Shown here: positions 26,870 to 34,689 of the stretch, piece by piece
Numbering within the stretch: position 1 is the stretch's first letter
Layout of the letters: each line of letters begins with the position of its first letter
Position numbers and translations under genes: made by a program
Assembly (NCBI GenBank): GCA_903960845.1
Contig: CAJCCF010000571.1
Coordinates: 1-40,403, forward strand
Length of the DNA: 40,403 bases
From: an uncultured Verrucomicrobiota bacterium
Lineage (GTDB): Bacteria > Verrucomicrobiota > Verrucomicrobiia > Verrucomicrobiales > Verrucomicrobiaceae
Direction: 5' to 3'
The notes under the pieces: model-generated
What the model saw: the letters and a program-made list of their open reading frames with translations, nothing else
What the model was told of the DNA's origin: nothing
The model's database searches: none

Positions 26870-27295
26870 GTGGGCTACAATGCTGCTGACAAACCTCACG
26901 ATCTGTGGATGATCTTCAGAGTTCGGCCAACACAAATGGGATTTGTACTCCATAGACTCCCTCACGAGAATCTGAGAAGGCTTCCATCATGCCTCGGTGA
27001 TGCATATGGGGTAGCTTCCATTGACGAACATCGACACCCAGAAGGCAATGAGAGGCGGCTTCGGTATAGAGTCACATCTGGGAGAGGAAGCATTACGGTT
27101 GCTCAGTGGCCAGCTGAGGAATTTGACGATAAGTCGAAGGCGATTGTATTCATCACACAAGATCACCCCATGAATCCGTTCAAGTGGCGGGCAGATTTCC
27201 AGACCTACAATGCGTTCCTCAAGGACATGAAAGCACACGGCCTTGAGGAGATCCCTGTCGAAGGAAACGAAACGACAGATCAACACAACTCCTGA
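26870..27295 (+). CDS. hypothetical ORFan, atypical codon use
   Basis: I do not recognise this protein. The frame opens at GTG 26870 (141 residues) or at an internal ATG 26909 (FRVRPTQMGFVL follows). The residue pattern looks coding: several tryptophans and balanced composition, for example GSITVAQWPAEEFDD and HPMNPFKWRADFQTYNAFLKDM. It uses AGA, AGG, GGA and GTA codons that are rare in the neighbouring genes, and the GC content is lower, which suggests recent gain. A competing short frame overlaps its start (ATG 26835), so a frameshifted longer gene is possible. It has no signal peptide or membrane segment. Confidence 0.4.
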   Translation: MGYNAADKPHDLWMIFRVRPTQMGFVLHRLPHENLRRLPSCLGDAYGVASIDEHRHPEGNERRLRYRVTSGRGSITVAQWPAEEFDDKSKAIVFITQDHPMNPFKWRADFQTYNAFLKDMKAHGLEEIPVEGNETTDQHNS

Positions 27296-27563
27296 AATGA
27301 CCATCAAGCAATCCACTCGCCAATACGGGCAGAAACATTAAAGGGTGTATTGCTGCGAGGAACGAGCCAGCAAATGCCCCTCGAGTTATACGCTGACTTG
27401 CCGCGATGAGCGGCAGCTGTTTGAGGCGAAGCCAATCCGCAGAGCTGGTGCAGCAGGTCACCCCGGCTTTGGCTGAAAGGCACGCTGATGCGCTTGATGT
27501 TAGGCCTTAGATGCTCGTTTCGCTTTGAAGCAATGGCGGCTGAACCCAGCGCGTTGGTTGACG
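27296..27563. other. intergenic region after the ORFan
   Basis: No gene is supported in these 268 bases. The motif GTTAGGC at about 27499-27505 matches an integron attC core, but I found no matching partner RYYYAAC within a plausible distance upstream, so this is probably chance. A 33-codon frame from ATG 27406 is too short to call. Confidence 0.3.
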
Positions 27564-28481
27564 TTATTTTCGGCGCAGGGTCACAAACAGCGCGGCATGA
27601 TCGCTGCCGGTGAGTCGCCAGATTTTCCTGGCCTCAAGGACCTCCCAGTCTGCGCCGACCCACACCTGGTCCAGGCTCAACAGCGGCAGGCCGCAGGGCC
27701 AGGTCTCTTTAAAACCTGAGCCAGCGACTTCAAACGACTCGACAAAATCCCTGCGAATGCCGGCGAGGTGCACGGATTCGAGCGGCGTATTGAAGTCACC
27801 CACCAGCATGGCATCACGCCGGCCCTGGGTGTGGTTGAGAGCCTCCTGCAATTGCTGGCGGCGTGAGTGAAACAAGTGCGGATACACGTCCGCCACCACG
27901 ACGGGAAAGGCTGATCCATGAGCCTTGACCTCAAATCGCGCAAAAGCGCCGATGCTTTCGAGCTTGCCCCTTTCCCGATAGCGCGAGGGCATTTGGGAGA
28001 ACCAGAGAATGCCGCGCGGCATCCATGCGACCTCATAGCCGGGCAGCGCGGACCTGTATCTTTCGATCAGCGTGCCTGCCGTGCTGCCCGGCTCGACAAA
28101 GGCCGCCAGCTGCGGTTTCAGCTCCCGCATGAGATCCACCATTTCCTGATCCAGTCCGGAAGGCCGGCCGAGATTCCAGAAGAGAAACGTCACCGCACTG
28201 TTGGTTGGGCCGGGCACCTTCCCTGCCACCTTGGGCTGAGGCGTGCACCATGATGATGACACCCACCACAGGGTGATCATGAGCGTGCTGACTGCGGCCA
28301 GCACTCTCAGCCGGCGTGTGGTGCGGGGCCATGCAGCAAGCATCAGGCTCAGTGCGATCAGGCACGGCTTGGGCAGGCCGTAGAATGCCAGTGCCCAGCG
28401 GATGTCATGATCCTTGAGCCACAGTTGCAGGATCAGGCCAGCGCCCAGAATCAGCCACCCGAAAACGTGCAGCACGCGCAT
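27564..28481 (-). CDS. membrane-anchored endonuclease/exonuclease/phosphatase (EEP) family protein
   Basis: The 305-residue protein starts with three predicted transmembrane helices (LHVFGWLILGAGLILQLWL, ALAFYGLPKPCLIALSLMLAAW, VLAAVSTLMITLWWVSSSW) and carries an EEP catalytic domain from about residue 95. Motifs seen are FLFWNLGRP, AFVEPGS (the Glu site), VVADVYPH, MLVGDFNTPLES, LDQVWVG and LTGSDHAALFVTL, matching the N, E, D-N and D-H active-site residues. The family includes nucleases and phospholipases; the substrate cannot be read. The gene lies 4 bases downstream of a lipoprotein gene on the same strand, suggesting co-transcription. Confidence 0.85.
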   Translation of the reverse strand: MRVLHVFGWLILGAGLILQLWLKDHDIRWALAFYGLPKPCLIALSLMLAAWPRTTRRLRVLAAVSTLMITLWWVSSSWCTPQPKVAGKVPGPTNSAVTFLFWNLGRPSGLDQEMVDLMRELKPQLAAFVEPGSTAGTLIERYRSALPGYEVAWMPRGILWFSQMPSRYRERGKLESIGAFARFEVKAHGSAFPVVVADVYPHLFHSRRQQLQEALNHTQGRRDAMLVGDFNTPLESVHLAGIRRDFVESFEVAGSGFKETWPCGLPLLSLDQVWVGADWEVLEARKIWRLTGSDHAALFVTLRRK

Positions 28482-28485
28482 GGCA

Positions 28486-29526
28486 TTAGCGCACAGGTGT
28501 CAGCACGACCTTTTGCACATCAAGCACCGCCGCCTTGAGTTTGTTCACCGGATCGATCACTAACCGCTGTGTGCCCGCCGCTTTGATTTCGATCTCGCCA
28601 GCCAGCACGTCCTGCCACTTTTGAAAGCCGCCGGTGTCCTGGGTGGCGAACTTCAGGGCTTGACCATTGAGTTTCACTTCGACCTCGCTGCCGTGATTGC
28701 CACCACCGCATCCGTGGGAGACCGCCACCTTGTAGCGACCGGGTTTCGTCACCTGAAACTCCCACTCCGCGAAGTCATCCGGATCCGTCCAATAGCCGAG
28801 GCAGTTTTTTTCCGGCTTTGACTCATAACGCATGGTCTCAGACCAGGTCGTGGCATCCCTGGCATTCAGAGTGATCACCCCGTCTTCTGCCTGCTTGATC
28901 TCTTCACCCTCCGAGGTTGGAATCAGCGCGATTTCCTGGATCGATAAGCCGGCATTTTCTGCGGGTGGAGTCAGCAGCGCAAAGGGCATGTCTCCGGGCT
29001 GTGCGATGGAGACCGTGCCCAGATACGATTTCGTCGGCTGTGAAGCACTTGCCAGAGTCTTCTTCACCATGAGATCGCCCATGCGGAACTGCATTCCAAG
29101 GGCGGCGCGTAACAAAGTGTAAGTTAGGCGGACCTGATAGCGGCCGGAGCGTTTTGCCTTGAATTTTGTCCAGGTGTAGGTCTCCCAGTGCGTGCCGTTG
29201 GAGTGCTCATAATCTTTGGGGCCAAAGGTGATGATGCCCCGCGTGGGCATGTCCTTGCGCTCCACAGGTTCACTGTTGCCAAACCCGCCGATATCCACCG
29301 CTTCAGGAAATTCCATTTCCTTGGGCGGGGTTGAATCCGCCACCGGCTTGATGGCCGCAGGCTGGGGTGCTGCCGGCTTGGTTGTCGCGGGCTGGGCAGC
29401 AGGAGTCTTTGCTTCAGCCTTTGGTGCAGCGGCCGGCTGTCCAGCCTTTGGTTCAGGTGCTTTATCGCAGGAGCAGAGGGTGAATGCCAGCGAGAGCGTG
29501 GCGGTGAAATGAGACGGGCGGATCAT
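28486..29526 (-). CDS. lipoprotein with carbohydrate-binding-like domains
   Basis: The 346-residue protein starts at ATG 29526 (the track start at 29640 is too early). Its N-terminus RPSHFTATLSLAFTLCSCDK looks like a lipoprotein signal with lipidation at Cys20 (Leu-Cys-Ser-Cys). A low-complexity Ala/Pro/Lys linker follows (about residues 22-70). Two beta-rich modules come next. The first contains GIITFGPKDYEH and TYTWTKFKAKRSGRYQVRLT. The second (DATTWSETMRYESKPEKNCLG, WTDPDDFAEWEFQVTKPGRYKV, GCGGGNHGSEVEVKLNGQ) resembles modules found in Verrucomicrobia/Planctomycetes sulfatases and fucosidases. It probably binds a polymer at the cell envelope. No catalytic domain is visible. Confidence 0.7.
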   Translation of the reverse strand: MIRPSHFTATLSLAFTLCSCDKAPEPKAGQPAAAPKAEAKTPAAQPATTKPAAPQPAAIKPVADSTPPKEMEFPEAVDIGGFGNSEPVERKDMPTRGIITFGPKDYEHSNGTHWETYTWTKFKAKRSGRYQVRLTYTLLRAALGMQFRMGDLMVKKTLASASQPTKSYLGTVSIAQPGDMPFALLTPPAENAGLSIQEIALIPTSEGEEIKQAEDGVITLNARDATTWSETMRYESKPEKNCLGYWTDPDDFAEWEFQVTKPGRYKVAVSHGCGGGNHGSEVEVKLNGQALKFATQDTGGFQKWQDVLAGEIEIKAAGTQRLVIDPVNKLKAAVLDVQKVVLTPVR

Positions 29527-29668
29527 GGGAAGGAAGCGACCAGACTGCCAGCAGGCGGCAGAATCGGCAACTGGTAACGAGTGACACGCAGAATCGTTAG
29601 CAGCAGGAGTGAGATTCTGTTTTCGGATCGTGGTTGGCATCCGTCAGCGTCCGGTTACGATGCATGCC

Positions 29669-29950
29669 ATGAAACACCCCGCCCACCCCTGCCCTGTTTG
29701 TGGATTCACCAAGCTCCGTGCCGCGCCGCGCAGCAGTTCCGGCGTTGGTTCCATGGAGATTTGCCCGTCTTGCGGATTTCAGTTTGGCGTCAGCGATGAC
29801 GATGACGGCATCAGCTATGAGGAATGGCGGGAAGATTGGATCGAGGGCGGCATGGAATGGACCAGCACGGGCATTGAACAACCGCGTGGCTGGAATGCCG
29901 CGGCCGCTCTGGCCACCGTCAAAAAAGCGGTGGTGAAGCGAAGCAAGTGA
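29669..29950 (+). CDS. small zinc-ribbon protein
   Basis: The 93-residue protein has two CxxC pairs, HPCPVCGF (C8, C11) and EICPSCGFQFG (C32, C35), forming a likely zinc ribbon. A charged segment follows with YEEWREDWIEGGMEW, and the tail is basic. This pattern matches small hypothetical proteins of many bacteria; no function is known. The track start at 29609 is too early; ATG 29669 begins at KHPAHPCPVC. It is divergent from the lipoprotein gene. Confidence 0.6.
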   Translation: MKHPAHPCPVCGFTKLRAAPRSSSGVGSMEICPSCGFQFGVSDDDDGISYEEWREDWIEGGMEWTSTGIEQPRGWNAAAALATVKKAVVKRSK

Positions 29951-30113
29951 CGCGATCCGTTGCGCTGGCTGACGGGTTGGTCGCGGAAAGGTGGCATGGC
30001 CTCCCTGCCCTTTGCCTCCGATCATAAACCCGCAGGAGCTCGGGCCTGGCATTCGCTTGATGGTGCGTGAAGGTGAGAGAGCCGGGGCGGTATGGGCGTA
30101 GTTGAATGCGTTT

Positions 30114-31499
30114 ATGCTCCCAAGTCATCCCAACAGTTTGTTCAACCGTCGCGAATGGCTTCGCGTTGGTGGATTGGGCTGCCTGGGGCTTTCTTTGCCT
30201 GCCATGCTGCAAGCGCGGGCACCGCGCAGCAGGGATGGCTCGTTTGGCCGGGCTAAAAGCTGCATCATCCTCTTCCTCAGTGGTGGCCCGCCGCAGCATG
30301 AGACCTTTGACCCGAAGCCGGATGCACCCTTGGAGATTCGGGGCGATTTCAAATCGATTCCTACCTCGGTGCCGGGCATTCATTTCTCCGAGACTCTGCC
30401 GCGCACGGCAAAGCTGATGCAGCACCTAGCCGTGATTCGCTCCATGACGACGGGCATCAATGCGCACTCCACCAGCGGCTGCTTCATGCTCACTGGCTAC
30501 GCACCCGCCTCAAAGGCTGAAAGCGTGCCGCCCAGTCACAACGACTGGCCCAGCATTGCCGCCACTGTCGGGGCCTTGAAACCGAGCCAGCGTTCGCCGC
30601 TTTCCTCCGTCGTTCTGCCCGAGCGTCTCGAAAACAACGGCAACGTTGTCTGGCCCGGTCAAAATGGCGGATTTATGGGTGCTCCATGGCATCCGCAGCT
30701 CATCCAATGCGATCCCAGCGCTGAACGCCTGCGAATCGAAGGCATGAGCCTTGTCGATGGTATCACGGATCTGCGTTTCCATGAGCGAGCCGGTCTGCTG
30801 CGGCAGTTGGATGCCAGCTTCCGTCTTTCGCTGGCCAATCCTTTGATCGAAGAGGCGGACGCCATGCATCAACGGGCGTTTGAGCTGATCCATTCCGAGT
30901 CCAGCCGAAGCGCGCTTGAAATCGAGCGCGAGCCTGCCGCCATGCGCGACCACTACGGCCGCGGGCGCTTTGGGCAAAGCGTGCTGCTTGCGCGCCGGCT
31001 TGTTGAGGCCGGCACACGACTTGTGCAGGTCAACTGGCCGCGCGAACCAGGTGACTTTAATGAGGGCAGTCCACTTTGGGATACCCACCAGCGCAACGGG
31101 CCGCGCGTGCGTGACGTGCTGGCTCCGCAGTTCGATGTGGCCTATGCGGCACTGATCCAGGATTTGCATGCTCGCGGGTTGCTTGATGAAACGCTTGTCG
31201 TCGTCATGGGTGAGTTCGGGCGCTCGCCCATCATCAACAAGAGCGGAGGGCGCGATCACTGGGGCAATGTGTTTTCTGTCGTCATGGCCGGTGCAGGCAT
31301 CGAAGGTGGCCAAATCATTGGTTCGAGCGATAAGATCGGCGGTTTTCCCGAAGACCGGCCTGTTTATCCGCCTGATCTCGCCGCCACCATCTTCCACCTG
31401 CTTGGCATTCAGCCGAACCACGAATTCATGGACGCACTCCAGCGTCCGCGCGCCGTCACGGACGGCGGTGTACCGCTGCGTGAACTCGTCGGTATCTGA
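30114..31499 (+). CDS. DUF1501 family protein, Tat-exported (second copy)
   Basis: The 461-residue protein begins at ATG 30114 with a Tat-type signal (FNRREWLRVGGLGCLGLSLPA). DUF1501 features follow: CIILFLSGGPPQHETFDPKPDAP, FSETLPRTAKLMQHLAVIRSM, ARRLVEAGTRLVQVNWPREP, DETLVVVMGEFGRSPIINKSGGRDHWGNVF and ATIFHLLGIQPNHEF. It differs clearly from the copy at 21616 and is therefore not a recent duplicate. No PSD1 gene is adjacent. The track start at TTG 30102 is an alternative. It converges on tRNA-Leu. Confidence 0.88.
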   Translation: MLPSHPNSLFNRREWLRVGGLGCLGLSLPAMLQARAPRSRDGSFGRAKSCIILFLSGGPPQHETFDPKPDAPLEIRGDFKSIPTSVPGIHFSETLPRTAKLMQHLAVIRSMTTGINAHSTSGCFMLTGYAPASKAESVPPSHNDWPSIAATVGALKPSQRSPLSSVVLPERLENNGNVVWPGQNGGFMGAPWHPQLIQCDPSAERLRIEGMSLVDGITDLRFHERAGLLRQLDASFRLSLANPLIEEADAMHQRAFELIHSESSRSALEIEREPAAMRDHYGRGRFGQSVLLARRLVEAGTRLVQVNWPREPGDFNEGSPLWDTHQRNGPRVRDVLAPQFDVAYAALIQDLHARGLLDETLVVVMGEFGRSPIINKSGGRDHWGNVFSVVMAGAGIEGGQIIGSSDKIGGFPEDRPVYPPDLAATIFHLLGIQPNHEFMDALQRPRAVTDGGVPLRELVGI

Positions 31500-31511
31500 T
31501 GCAGATTTCTT

Positions 31512-31540
31512 CTCCCGGTCCCTGTCGCGAGGGCAGGGAA
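31512..31540 (+). other. short hairpin after the second DUF1501 gene
   Basis: TCCCTGtcgcgagggCAGGGA forms a 6-bp stem 20 bases after the stop codon. It has no T-tract, so it is at best a weak terminator or processing site. Confidence 0.3.
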
Positions 31541-31638
31541 GGGCATCGGTTTCGATCCGACTAACAAAAGATGAAACGGAAAAATCCGTCAACCGGGGCA
31601 GCCCGCGCCTCAGAAGATGATTCCGGGGCAGGGGACCG

Positions 31639-31725
31639 TGGTGCCGATGACCGGACTCGAACCGGTAAGGGATGTTATCCCAGCAGATTTTAAGTCTGCT
31701 GTGTTTACCATTTCACCACATCGGC
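31639..31725 (-). tRNA. tRNA-Leu (TAA anticodon)
   Basis: The reverse strand gives GCCGATGTGGTGAAATGGTA, anticodon arm CAGACTTAAAATCTG with TAA, a long class II variable arm (TGGGATAACATCCCTTA), T-arm CCGGTTCGAGTCCGG and acceptor CATCGGC with discriminator A and encoded CCA. The track ORF over this region is a shadow. Confidence 0.97.
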
Positions 31726-31879
31726 GTGGAACGGGACGGTGACCATAGCAGATTTTCCGGGCTGAACCATTGCTAATTCTTGCCAACCAAGCGATGAAGG
31801 TTGACTCCTGCATTCTGCTGAACAGCGCAATCTGCGTGCCAACCCCCACCTGCTTGTCCGTTACTCTCTCTGACTTCTA

Positions 31880-32446
31880 ATGATTCACTCCTGGCTCAAA
31901 AGGGTGCAGGACACCCGTCAGCGCAATAAGGGCTCCGACATCGGAGCCTGGCCGGCTCGATTGCAGACGGCGTGGGCGCTTTTCCGCCAGGTGCTGCCTG
32001 AGGATAAACCTGACCGCGAGGTGGCGGACTTCGGCTGTGGCAGGCAGCAGTTGAAAACACTGCTGCCCGCCGGCTGGAGCTATGTGCCATACGATTGGAC
32101 ACCACGCAGCCCCGACACCCGCGTTTGTGATCTGGCGGTCGCTGCACCAACCGGGGCGCATGAAATCATTTTCATGCTCGGCGTGCTCGAATACATGCCT
32201 GACCCGGCGCGACTTTTATCCCATGCCCTGAACCAGGCGCGCTGGACGGTGTTTTCTTGCTTCTGTGGCTGGTCGCCGCTGCGCGCCTGGAAGCAGGGCT
32301 GGCGCGGCCGGCTCTCACGCCGCGCTGTGGAGCGTGTTTTAAAGGGGGCTAATGTGCAGGTGCGCGCCTATCAGGACTGGCGTGGTGATGGCGGCTTGTG
32401 GGTCTGCGAAAATCTTGATCACCAAACGGGAGGGCAGGGGACTTGA
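31880..32446 (+). CDS. SAM-dependent methyltransferase-like protein
   Basis: The 188-residue protein has the SAM-binding motif I EVADFGCGRQQLKTLLP (about residues 47-62), followed by YVPYDWTPRSPDTRVCDLAVAAP and IIFMLGVLEYMPDP, the motif that normally follows in Rossmann methyltransferases. It is probably cytoplasmic. Its stop overlaps the TTG start of the next gene (TTGA), so the pair is translationally coupled. With a glycosyltransferase and a sulfotransferase downstream, glycan or lipid methylation is possible (inference from context). No Shine-Dalgarno sequence precedes the ATG. Confidence 0.75.
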   Translation: MIHSWLKRVQDTRQRNKGSDIGAWPARLQTAWALFRQVLPEDKPDREVADFGCGRQQLKTLLPAGWSYVPYDWTPRSPDTRVCDLAVAAPTGAHEIIFMLGVLEYMPDPARLLSHALNQARWTVFSCFCGWSPLRAWKQGWRGRLSRRAVERVLKGANVQVRAYQDWRGDGGLWVCENLDHQTGGQGT

Positions 32447-34689
32447 AGCTGGCCTTGCTAACACCCGCCATCGGCAGCCGCAATGCGGGTGACGCGATGA
32501 TTGAATCGGCCATCCGCAGGCTCGTGCCGGCGGAATCCTTTGAGCGATTTACGCTCAGGCGTGCTCTGACGGGAGAGGAAATCGCCGCGCTGAATGCCTG
32601 CGATGCCGCCATCATCTGCGGATCGAATCTGTATCAAAACAAACTTCAATGCGCGCTCGATGCGGATTTTCTGAACCGCCTGCGTGTGCCGCTGATCCCG
32701 CTGGGCATCGGTGCCAGTTCAGCCACCGGCACGCTGCCGCAGATGAGCGCCGGTGATGCGGACATCGTGCGCGGCTTGCATTCACGCTCGGCGCTTGGTT
32801 CCGTGAGGGATGGACCCACGCTGCGCTTTCTCCAGAGTTTGGGGATTCAGAATGTGCGTCTCACCGGCTGCCCGGTGCTTTTTCATGGCCTGAGCCGTCC
32901 GGAAATCCAGATGGGAGACGGCGTGGTCACACTGAGCCTCCGGCAGACTTTCTTGCATGGAGCGGAGCCCCTGGAAGCAGGGCAGGAACCATTGCTGGAC
33001 GCCTTTTGCAACGCGCACCGCCCCACGCTCATCACCCAAGGGCCGGCGGATTTGGATCAGGCAAAACGGCTGGTTTGGCGGCATGGTCTGGACCACATCT
33101 ACGATGACGAAAACCAGTGCGAGACACATGAGTGGCTGGCTCCGCGTCAGGCCTGGACAGGCGGTTTCCGGCTGCATTATGGCATGCTCTCGCTCTCTCA
33201 TGGTCGACCCGCCTGGTTCATTGGTCATGACACCCGGGTGCAGGGTTTCTGCGAGTTGATGGGTCTTCCTTATCTGGATATTCGTGAGGCCAGCCCGGCG
33301 GATGTGCTAGCGTGGGGACCGCAGCGAATGGGCGATTTTGCCCAATTCGGTGCACGCTGGCAGGAGCTCGCCGCCGAGATGCGTGCCGTGCTGGTGGCGA
33401 ATGGACTGCCTTGTGCGCTGGACAACCCACCGAAGCCAAAACCGCGCCTCCTCTTCATGGTTCCGCGCCGCGAGTGGGCGTACGACTTTTCGGCGCTGTC
33501 CATGCGTGCCGGTTTGGAAAATGAGTACGACGTGCGGATGAGATATTCCACGGATGCTCCAATACTGCGGCCCGAGTCCTACGATCTTGCCATCATCTTT
33601 TACTGGGCGGAAATCATGCAGTTGCAGCGCGGATTTGATCCAAACCGCGTGATCCAGTACGTCTCCAGTCATCGCTGGCAATTTCCGGGCAAGCACGGAC
33701 CACTCTCTGTGCATGATTTCATCTGGAAGTATCTGAGCCGGGCGGGCACGATCTTTACCACGTCCATGCGACTTTTGAGCCTGTTGCATGGCGAGATGCC
33801 GCGTGTGTTCCATGCGCCGAATGGCTTTGAACCGGCGAAGTTCCGCCGCACCCGGGAGCGGCGCGGGCCGCTGCGCATCGGTGCCGCGGGCTGGTCGGGT
33901 GATTCCGTCAAAGGCTTTGGAGAGATTCTTGTGCCGGCCGCTGCGGGTTATGATTTCGAGCTCGCGGATGGCCAAATGAGCCATGCGGAGATGAACAATT
34001 TTTACAATCAATTTGATGTCGTGGCCATCACCTCGGCGCATGAGGGTGAGCCGCTGACATTGATCGAAGCCATGGCCGCAGGCTGTTTCCCGGTTTGTTC
34101 CGATGTGGGCATTGTGCCCGAGTTGATACGCGATCGTGAAAACGGCATCATCGTGAAACAGCGCACGATTGAAGGCTTCCGCGAAGCCTTTGCATGGTGC
34201 GCCGCCAATCTCGACAAAGTGCGCGAAGGCGGCCGCCTCAATGCCATCCAGCTTCTGGAAACACGTTCCTGGGAGCATCTCCTGCCTGACCTGCGCCAGC
34301 AGGTCGCAGAGGCCATGGCCTGGGGTTCACGGCCACGGTTCATCATGGAGACGGCTTCCCACACGGATGCGGCAACGGTGAAAAAACTGCAATGTTTGTT
34401 AGGTCGGTTCAGGCAGTCGGTTGCATTGGAGCCGCCTGATGATGAACCGATGCTGGATCTGGCCCGGGATGTTCAGCGTCATGCCGAGGCGGGAAAATCC
34501 TGGCGGATGCTTCCGGGGTACTGCTACAAAGTGCAGATCTTTAACGTCACCGGTCCGCAGGGACTCGGCTGGGAGGGTTTGGAGAAGGCGCTTTCCGAGG
34601 CACTGCTGCCTGCACCGCCTGTGCGGTTTCCACTGGTCCAGCGCACACGGCGTTTTCTTCTGCGGCAGCTTCAGAGTTTTGGCCGATGA
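32443..34689 (+). CDS. fused polysaccharide pyruvyltransferase and GT4-type glycosyltransferase
   Basis: The 748-residue protein joins two enzyme types. Residues about 1-300 resemble the polysaccharide pyruvyltransferase family (CsaB-like): LALLTPAIGSRNAGDAMIESAI, IICGSNLYQN, VPLIPLGIG, VRLTGCPVLFH and GMLSLSHGRPAWFIGHDTRV. Residues about 330-640 resemble GT4 glycosyltransferases: RVFHAPNGFEPAKF, GAAGWSGDSVKGF, and the donor-site EGEPLTLIEAMAAGCFPVCSDVGIVPELI. The product would transfer a pyruvyl group and a sugar to a surface glycan (inference). It starts at TTG 32443 behind a strong GGGAGG, with four bases overlapping the methyltransferase. The rest of the C-terminus (about 640-748) is not recognised. 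It overlaps the sulfotransferase gene by four bases (ATGA). Confidence 0.75.
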   Translation: MKLALLTPAIGSRNAGDAMIESAIRRLVPAESFERFTLRRALTGEEIAALNACDAAIICGSNLYQNKLQCALDADFLNRLRVPLIPLGIGASSATGTLPQMSAGDADIVRGLHSRSALGSVRDGPTLRFLQSLGIQNVRLTGCPVLFHGLSRPEIQMGDGVVTLSLRQTFLHGAEPLEAGQEPLLDAFCNAHRPTLITQGPADLDQAKRLVWRHGLDHIYDDENQCETHEWLAPRQAWTGGFRLHYGMLSLSHGRPAWFIGHDTRVQGFCELMGLPYLDIREASPADVLAWGPQRMGDFAQFGARWQELAAEMRAVLVANGLPCALDNPPKPKPRLLFMVPRREWAYDFSALSMRAGLENEYDVRMRYSTDAPILRPESYDLAIIFYWAEIMQLQRGFDPNRVIQYVSSHRWQFPGKHGPLSVHDFIWKYLSRAGTIFTTSMRLLSLLHGEMPRVFHAPNGFEPAKFRRTRERRGPLRIGAAGWSGDSVKGFGEILVPAAAGYDFELADGQMSHAEMNNFYNQFDVVAITSAHEGEPLTLIEAMAAGCFPVCSDVGIVPELIRDRENGIIVKQRTIEGFREAFAWCAANLDKVREGGRLNAIQLLETRSWEHLLPDLRQQVAEAMAWGSRPRFIMETASHTDAATVKKLQCLLGRFRQSVALEPPDDEPMLDLARDVQRHAEAGKSWRMLPGYCYKVQIFNVTGPQGLGWEGLEKALSEALLPAPPVRFPLVQRTRRFLLRQLQSFGR

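Noticed and set aside
27499-27505. GTTAGGC motif like an integron attC core
   Set aside because: No matching RYYYAAC partner or second core was found at a plausible distance, and no integrase is visible.
31610-31849. 79-codon minus-strand ORF
   Set aside because: It overlaps tRNA-Leu completely and is not a plausible gene.
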